Source: Caldifarciminota bacterium (GTDB lineage: Bacteria; Hydrothermota; Hydrothermia; B15-G9). From it: a stretch of DNA of 25,665 bases. The position numbers and the translations under genes are program-made. The notes under the pieces are model-generated. The model searched no databases, had not been told where the DNA came from, and saw nothing but the letters and a program-made list of their open reading frames with translations. Positions 24,001 through 25,665 of the stretch are shown piece after piece. The number at the start of each line of letters is the position of its first letter. Positions within the stretch are counted from its first letter, which is position 1. The stretch lies in the NCBI GenBank assembly GCA_027064565.1, contig JAMOPK010000403.1, positions 1-25,665 of the forward strand, in the 5' to 3' direction.

Positions 24001-25665
24001 TTATCCCCGGCGTTCAGAGCTATCGCGGCGATACGCTCATCTGGCAGCTGACGGATTCCCTTGTGACCGAAGGCAGATACAGGATATGGGTCTATCTGGA
24101 AGACAATGCCGGCAACACGGACAGCGCCGAGCACTACTTCACCATCGACCTTGCCAATCCGTTCGTGGCGGACATCGAGCCTGATTCCGCCGGCTACGTG
24201 AAGGACACCCTCACGGAGGTCGTGGCTCGCTTTGGCAATGCATTCTCAGGCATGAACTGGGATTCCGCTTACACGAGGATCGAGGTGCTGAATCCGATGG
24301 GCGACCAGCTTCCGGGCTATCACACGCACTCAGGCGATACTCTGACCTTCCACTTCTCCGTGCCGATCCTGCCGAACGGCATCAGGGACGGCTTCTACAC
24401 GGTCAGGGTTTATGGACAGGACAACGCAGGCAACCCGCTCTCGCCGCTCAACCCTTGGATGGGCTACTTCATCTACGATTCACGTGCGCCGAGGGTGGAT
24501 TCCACCGTGCCGAGGAACGGAGCAGTGGACTATCTCCTGCGCGACAGCGTCTGGGCAGTGATTTCGGACGAGTATCCGGGCATCGATTCGGTTTCGGGAA
24601 TCAACACCGCCACATCGACGATCGAGCTGTTCTATCCTGACGGTTCGGGCGTGCCCGGCTACGGTGGAGTCTTCCGCACCCGCGCCGTGTTCTACATCTA
24701 TTCCGGCACCAACCTGCCGCCCGGAGATTACCAGATGGTGCTCCACCTTGAGGACAGGGCGGGCAACGTCAGGGATGACACCGTCAGGTTCAACGTTGGC
24801 GAACGGCTTATCATAACGGACATCGAACCGGATTCCGGCAGTTTCGTCAACCGTGTGGACACTGTGAAGGTGACGATATGCGATCGGCTCGGCATCGGCG
24901 TGGACACGCTTTCGAGGGTCGAATTCTTCGATCAGGGCGGCAATGTGATACCCGGGCATTTTGAATACACTGGCATCGATACCGAACTCACCTTTAACTA
25001 TATCCTTGACACCACTTTGACGACATCCGGCAGATACTACATCAGCGTTACGCCGCTCTCCATCGATGGCGTTGTCGGGCAGCATCACACCTATGACTTC
25101 ATGTTAGATGCTGTCCCGCCTCAGGTCATCACGTCTTCGGTCGAGGATGGCGATACGCTCATAAGGCCGCCGCAGGAGCTGTTCGTTACGGTCGGCGACA
25201 TCAGCGGCATAGACACTGTCAACACGTTCCTCAGGCTGTTTGATCCTTCGTGGCGTCCTGTGGGCGGGCATGTCGAGTTCAGGTTTGGCGGTAAGGCCAG
25301 TGTGATGCGCATCGACGGCGGCCCCAAGATCGGCGACACGATTGCCTTCGTCCTCGATTCCACCCTTTCAATTGAGGGAACCTATCACTTTTACACCTAC
25401 ATCACCGACATCGCCGGCAACACGAAGATCGACACCATCAATTTCGATTACCTGCTTCCGATTTCCATAAGGACGAATCCGGGTTCCGGCAGCATCGTTT
25501 CGCAACAGCTTTCGGCTGTCTATGCCTACGTGAAGGACAGGACTGGACTCGGCCTTCAGGATGTCTCGGTCTGGCTTTCCCACGTCAACATCAACGACAC
25601 GATTCCCGGCCAGCAGATGATGGTGAACGACACGACGTTTGCATGGGTGCTGGATGAACCGCTTG
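15009..25665 (+). CDS. Giant secreted Ig-repeat surface protein (3' end outside window)
   Basis: At least 3,552 codons are open from ATG 15009 to the window edge. Signal peptide MKKLLLIFILAVSVSGAWG (1-19). Three beta-sandwich modules of the CHU_C/FlgD-like kind carry SPNGDG or SPANGDG at residues 35, 149 and 387. From about residue 484 on come some 28 Ig-like modules of about 107 residues. Each ends in FxYDTRPP or FxIDxxxP and carries DxxSGVD, GDTLxF and DxAGN landmarks. From residue 683 to 3260 the modules follow a four-type order repeated six times. Composition is rich in Asp, Thr, Ser and Gly, with very few Cys. A double Shine-Dalgarno (GGAGGGAGG) precedes the ATG, 33 bp after pilQ with no terminator between. 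Probably a cell-surface adhesin or stalk-like fibre; any C-terminal anchor or sorting signal is out of view. Confidence 0.93.
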   Translation, partial: MKKLLLIFILAVSVSGAWGDQVYISNVSVEPNPFSPNGDGRADSTTFTFNLSGYVDTVYLRIFRDSLNSSTGQIDTVIDSVVAYLTPGIQGANVITWTNVETDPAILPDGPYKYFIYGSDTTDTATGTVYIDRQPPTIYNVSVTPNPFSPNGDGINDYAHIAFSVTGSYRPEDSLFFRKPPVGIGYIELWYQAGAGHGRFVANSDADSADGNTDGIVVFPYPVYLAMAVGGLAGLEQVDLKFFDYANEAINLTATPNEDIRIGNSDHYLLNKFTYFSTSSFTVVNMDSLDPGVTIQIPVYAFTGNASITITDINNQVVNVVDFVEVYRGDGNYFTDWGPDNIPDGRYTFRIQAQDESYNVQLYTGNVIANSVPTNVDSLSVSPQVISPANGDGRADAALVKFSISEEAHVTVRVYNSTTQWDTTTLVRTLISDSVMPGGSHSVIFDGKDNSGNYLAQDSDSTYTVVVTAYDPYTLDSDVKSEQIVVDNLSPSFDTLYVRTLTNTTIDTLYGKVNEPGSEVRVFRNGYPIGIAIADSTTGNFSLVVTYEEGINRFTAIAYDAAYNSDTAAVTALCDLHAPTLSSSVPFDGEAFQYFVLSSAKAVIIDSIYRDSASGVDWNTAEVHLYYENLLRDNFLGSPITHSGDTLIVPLVTDSINANSGHYKLIVMVQDAAGNQMADTVRFTVDRIAPTVMTIPDSGSPTNVLDTLKAIVEDPISGVDTVNTTVSLEKRNVRTIEGNTFWRGDTVFFVPLAPIARDGSDDGEYIFAVDALDRAGNYTPKRSLILYDTRPPHVTVFWPPDSATFQDSVTGIDTIYAVVNDSFGSFAGSGLDVNFSVIRLTNEITGQGVLGDQIYHGDTLKWAIDPTLYDPAYGYNSEGTYRITVTMTDKAGNSADTSATFIIDLSSPKIIEVQPADSSYVNASPDAIWAVIQERGSGINDSVSYMQVYRPDGGEVPGSYSFVGDTLKYTLTNPMPSDGTWDGEFTIIVHVEDKVGKTVEDVFHFIYDTQTPQIVWSSPIDSSYLNVNFDTDYGRTIKLRLSDATSGLDFSTSGLSILINWENYNASPANYLRILPDTLGFHFDSLVEGEIEAVVWGYDYAGNLLNDTLIFIVDTTVPTVYFVPDSGTATDSLTDFTAYIHDELAGPDRDNTHLAVYRLDSPTDTTSIGLDHYEWQGDTIVFYPYPPISNDGSNDGIYIIRAYAYDMSGNMDSSRVSTIYYDSKPPYVVTHSQASGSDTLITDTLSQIWVLPSDANGQRWSSGVDTSGTQVAVTDQFGVTVLGHREWHGDTLVFVFDTPISRDGHYTARVYMSDMLGNTSTDSFRFVVDLNSPQIVWSDPANSSYVNEPPTEIRIYIEDLGSGVNFNACSVTVYTPNMGTVLGHTEVQNDTLVFVLEETLPTDGSADGVYTVVVWGADNNNRPLAPTNPDTLRFTYDTQVPQLSAYYPPRDTALNVFDSDEFGPDTLYARLTDATAGVDLATSDLTLLRYGLPVSNVTVFRRTSDTTLIMALPAKSSLQEGRYTFVVKEVDFAHNLKRDSINFVYDLTGPMLVSGLPDSAALNRIDTIQVFVKDTLAGSDTSGTGITVTLVDAGRTIGGSAVWVDDSTLLFLPDPPLAGDGSDDGLVQIEVDGLDFAGNPSSDTFYLIYDTRAPGIVDDRIDFFRDTLTYSSVGHLIMPTDTVLEDSFSGIKVSLEDSYFGRTVSGIDPVTTSASLVEQGGAAIPGVSRVRNDTLYLTLSDTINEDGRFTVRFNISDKAGNVQNYEHSFIVDLYPPVLASTYPTDNGYINSPPEFVAANIYDNGSGVLRDTSVTKITLIAPDNHVVLGYNEFSGDTLYYVIQEPIDSTGIADGVYTMIVRGVDNSGKGFVDTLHFMLDTQLPSLDSAYAVVGGTERELENEYFNQAVDTLWFYLSDRTSGVNLISSGVSLHRYGQLLETSIIRDTLNGRLGLVPNSPLADGRYFARVSVVDRALNFLVDTIPFVIDRVAPAIAVEPQTGMAVNRLDTIYVSLEDTLAGMDTATTVISLTGPNGDVPLNVTWVDGSQALCTPVQPLATDGSDDADDYVIYVEAYDRANNVSVSSVHVIYDTRPPYSTENYPDSLALTDVNRVWIRFADSLSSTVHGSGVDSVLSTIRLLADGAKQAIPGQKLVRGDTLIFQIDAAYAPLADGSYTFYVILYDKAGNRDSLAYNFIVDTRGPVLVWSSPRDSGFVNYQPDAIYALLDDQGIGVAYDTALTNMRVQGPDGRYIIGYNEFVGDTLVFVITDSSLIDGVYHVELRAHDLIGRPLNYVPSGTYDSVQVLTFTIDRRPPMITWSYPSHDTAIQASNGPFVVEFNDLLAGIDLASSGADLMRYDIPVDINITRMGSGDVVIGGDTIHVENALVIEPQTPGGFDVQGRYKLAVIGVDKALNVVRDTISFIVDRESPELTFHPGDSTFLNKIDRIYVVVTDTLAGAFTDSVEFSLVGPNGDVDGELNWFGDTVEFVPTNPFQPGGYYDGRYNVIVSAFDRAMNMAYGRADFIYDTRPPYPTAYYPSRDSVVPRAIYYARMEFSDIYDTLRDVSGLDVGASQIGVLDPDGQPVPGNMVFEGDSAIRWAFRNAIVRDGQYTVWARYYDRAGNYDSTSYTFTLDLNPPTVTWSFPERDGYINYSIQEVMVVLDDGGGSGVNPDSSRLYPVGPNGDTLLGSFRISGDTLIYHLVSPLPSDGSADGIYRMLVHGRDYVNDPNVIGDHTIDDTLTFVYDTRPPYTVASYPSDGAMLNTVPDTLWVQLGDQLSGVSLGTSNMTLFVNGFIVPGTVYRDVLHSRLLFVPDNPLTDNEYQLVVVARDTATNEFVDTVDFMIDSQNPQIVVNPSDGATVNQLDEITMQVQDNLSGVDTVLSYMNVTGPNGVVSAQRYWENDVLHFVPSPPLRTDGSDDGAYSVAGVGYDRAGNIAVNTVRFIYDTRPPFVQEFYPYDIQMSPLAEVWAVVSDTLPGRAVSGVNFNASRIRLYTEDGALIPGVQSYRGDTLIWQLTDSLVTEGRYRIWVYLEDNAGNTDSAEHYFTIDLANPFVADIEPDSAGYVKDTLTEVVARFGNAFSGMNWDSAYTRIEVLNPMGDQLPGYHTHSGDTLTFHFSVPILPNGIRDGFYTVRVYGQDNAGNPLSPLNPWMGYFIYDSRAPRVDSTVPRNGAVDYLLRDSVWAVISDEYPGIDSVSGINTATSTIELFYPDGSGVPGYGGVFRTRAVFYIYSGTNLPPGDYQMVLHLEDRAGNVRDDTVRFNVGERLIITDIEPDSGSFVNRVDTVKVTICDRLGIGVDTLSRVEFFDQGGNVIPGHFEYTGIDTELTFNYILDTTLTTSGRYYISVTPLSIDGVVGQHHTYDFMLDAVPPQVITSSVEDGDTLIRPPQELFVTVGDISGIDTVNTFLRLFDPSWRPVGGHVEFRFGGKASVMRIDGGPKIGDTIAFVLDSTLSIEGTYHFYTYITDIAGNTKIDTINFDYLLPISIRTNPGSGSIVSQQLSAVYAYVKDRTGLGLQDVSVWLSHVNINDTIPGQQMMVNDTTFAWVLDEPL
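17055..18338 (+). repeat. Super-repeat block 1 (modules C-D-A-B)
   Basis: 428 residues, from FTVDRIAP to before FIVDTTVP. C module: VLDTLKAIVEDPISGVDT and DGSDDGEY. D: GSGLDVNFS and MTDKAGNSADTS. A: SSYVNASPDAIWAV and RGSGIND. B: DATSGLDFSTSGLSIL. Confidence 0.8.
18339..19634 (+). repeat. Super-repeat block 2 (modules C-D-A-B)
   Basis: 432 residues, from FIVDTTVP to before FVYDLTGP. C: DELAGPDRDN and NDGSNDGIY. D: SSGVDTSGTQ and SDMLGNTSTDSF. A: SSYVNEPPTEIRIYIEDLGS. B: DATAGVDLATSDLTLLRYG. Confidence 0.8.
19635..20954 (+). repeat. Super-repeat block 3 (modules C-D-A-B)
   Basis: 440 residues, from FVYDLTGP to before FVIDRVAP. C: ALNRIDTIQVFVKDTLAGSD and GDGSDDGL. D: VSGIDPVTTSAS and SDKAGNVQNYEHSF. 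A: GYINSPPEFVAANIYDNGSG. B: DRTSGVNLISSGVSLHRYG. Confidence 0.8.
20955..22265 (+). repeat. Super-repeat block 4 (modules C-D-A-B)
   Basis: 437 residues, from FVIDRVAP to before FIVDRESP. C: AVNRLDTIYVSLEDTLAGMD and TDGSDDADDY. D: GSGVDSVLSTIRLL and YDKAGNRDSLAYNF. A: GFVNYQPDAIYALLDDQGIG. B: DLLAGIDLASSGADLMRYD. Confidence 0.8.
22266..23525 (+). repeat. Super-repeat block 5 (modules C-D-A-B)
   Basis: 420 residues, from FIVDRESP to before FMIDSQNP. C: FLNKIDRIYVVVTDTLAGAF. D: VSGLDVGASQIGVL and YDRAGNYDSTSYTF. A: GYINYSIQEVMVVLDDGGGS. B: DQLSGVSLGTSNMTLFVNG. Confidence 0.8.
23526..24788 (+). repeat. Super-repeat block 6 (modules C-D-A-B)
   Basis: 421 residues, from FMIDSQNP to before FNVGERL. 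C: TVNQLDEITMQVQDNLSGVD and TDGSDDGAY. D: VSGVNFNASRIRLY and LEDNAGNTDSAEHYF. A: GYVKDTLTEVVARFGNAFSG. The B module is atypical and partly D-like. After 24789 the pattern loosens: one C-like module (FVNRVDTVKV), then two less regular ones. Confidence 0.7.

Overview
The window looks like chromosomal DNA from a Gram-negative (diderm) bacterium, because it carries an outer-membrane secretin, a lipoprotein and a secreted giant protein. The DUF2723/GT117 membrane protein, SPNGDG-type beta-sandwich modules and Asp/Thr-rich Ig repeats are habits common in the FCB group and nearby candidate phyla (WOR-3-like lineages, for example). That placement is inference; no rRNA or tRNA gene is present to test it.

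Left part (1-5084, minus strand): the 5' part of hisS is cut by the window edge. A hairpin/T-tract terminator separates it from a two-gene operon: a 982-residue GT117/TMEM260-like membrane protein with C-terminal TPRs, and, 2 bp downstream, a protein of unknown function with lipoyl-like barrel sequences and a KOW-like C terminus. The operon has a near-consensus promoter (TTGAAA-18-TATAAT). Centre (5085-5454): a 370-bp divergent spacer with a 17-bp tandem repeat ending in a perfect palindrome, then a promoter so close to dcd that its mRNA would be almost leaderless.

Right part (6159-25665, plus strand): one tightly packed type IV pilus (T4P) transcription unit. Its order is roadblock/MglB-like protein, prepilin peptidase PilD, a TPR protein with a long acidic Pro/Glu linker, an MshEN-like plus DnaA-like AAA+ chimera, PilM-PilN fused, a lipoprotein, PilO, an AMIN-PilP fusion, a short secretin PilQ without AMIN, and a giant Ig-repeat surface protein of more than 3,550 residues that runs off the window. 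The pilM-N-O-P-Q order is kept, but domains have been fused or moved between proteins. No pilin, PilB, PilC or PilT is in the window.

The two most unusual items are the AAA+ chimera and the giant protein. The chimera joins a domain normally found on pilus/secretion ATPases to a DnaA/Hda-type motor that has lost its DNA-binding domain and apparent arginine finger. The giant protein has about 28 Ig-like modules arranged as six copies of a four-module (C-D-A-B) super-repeat of about 430 residues. A speculative link is that the GT117 enzyme could O-glycosylate the Ser/Thr-rich Ig modules of the giant protein.
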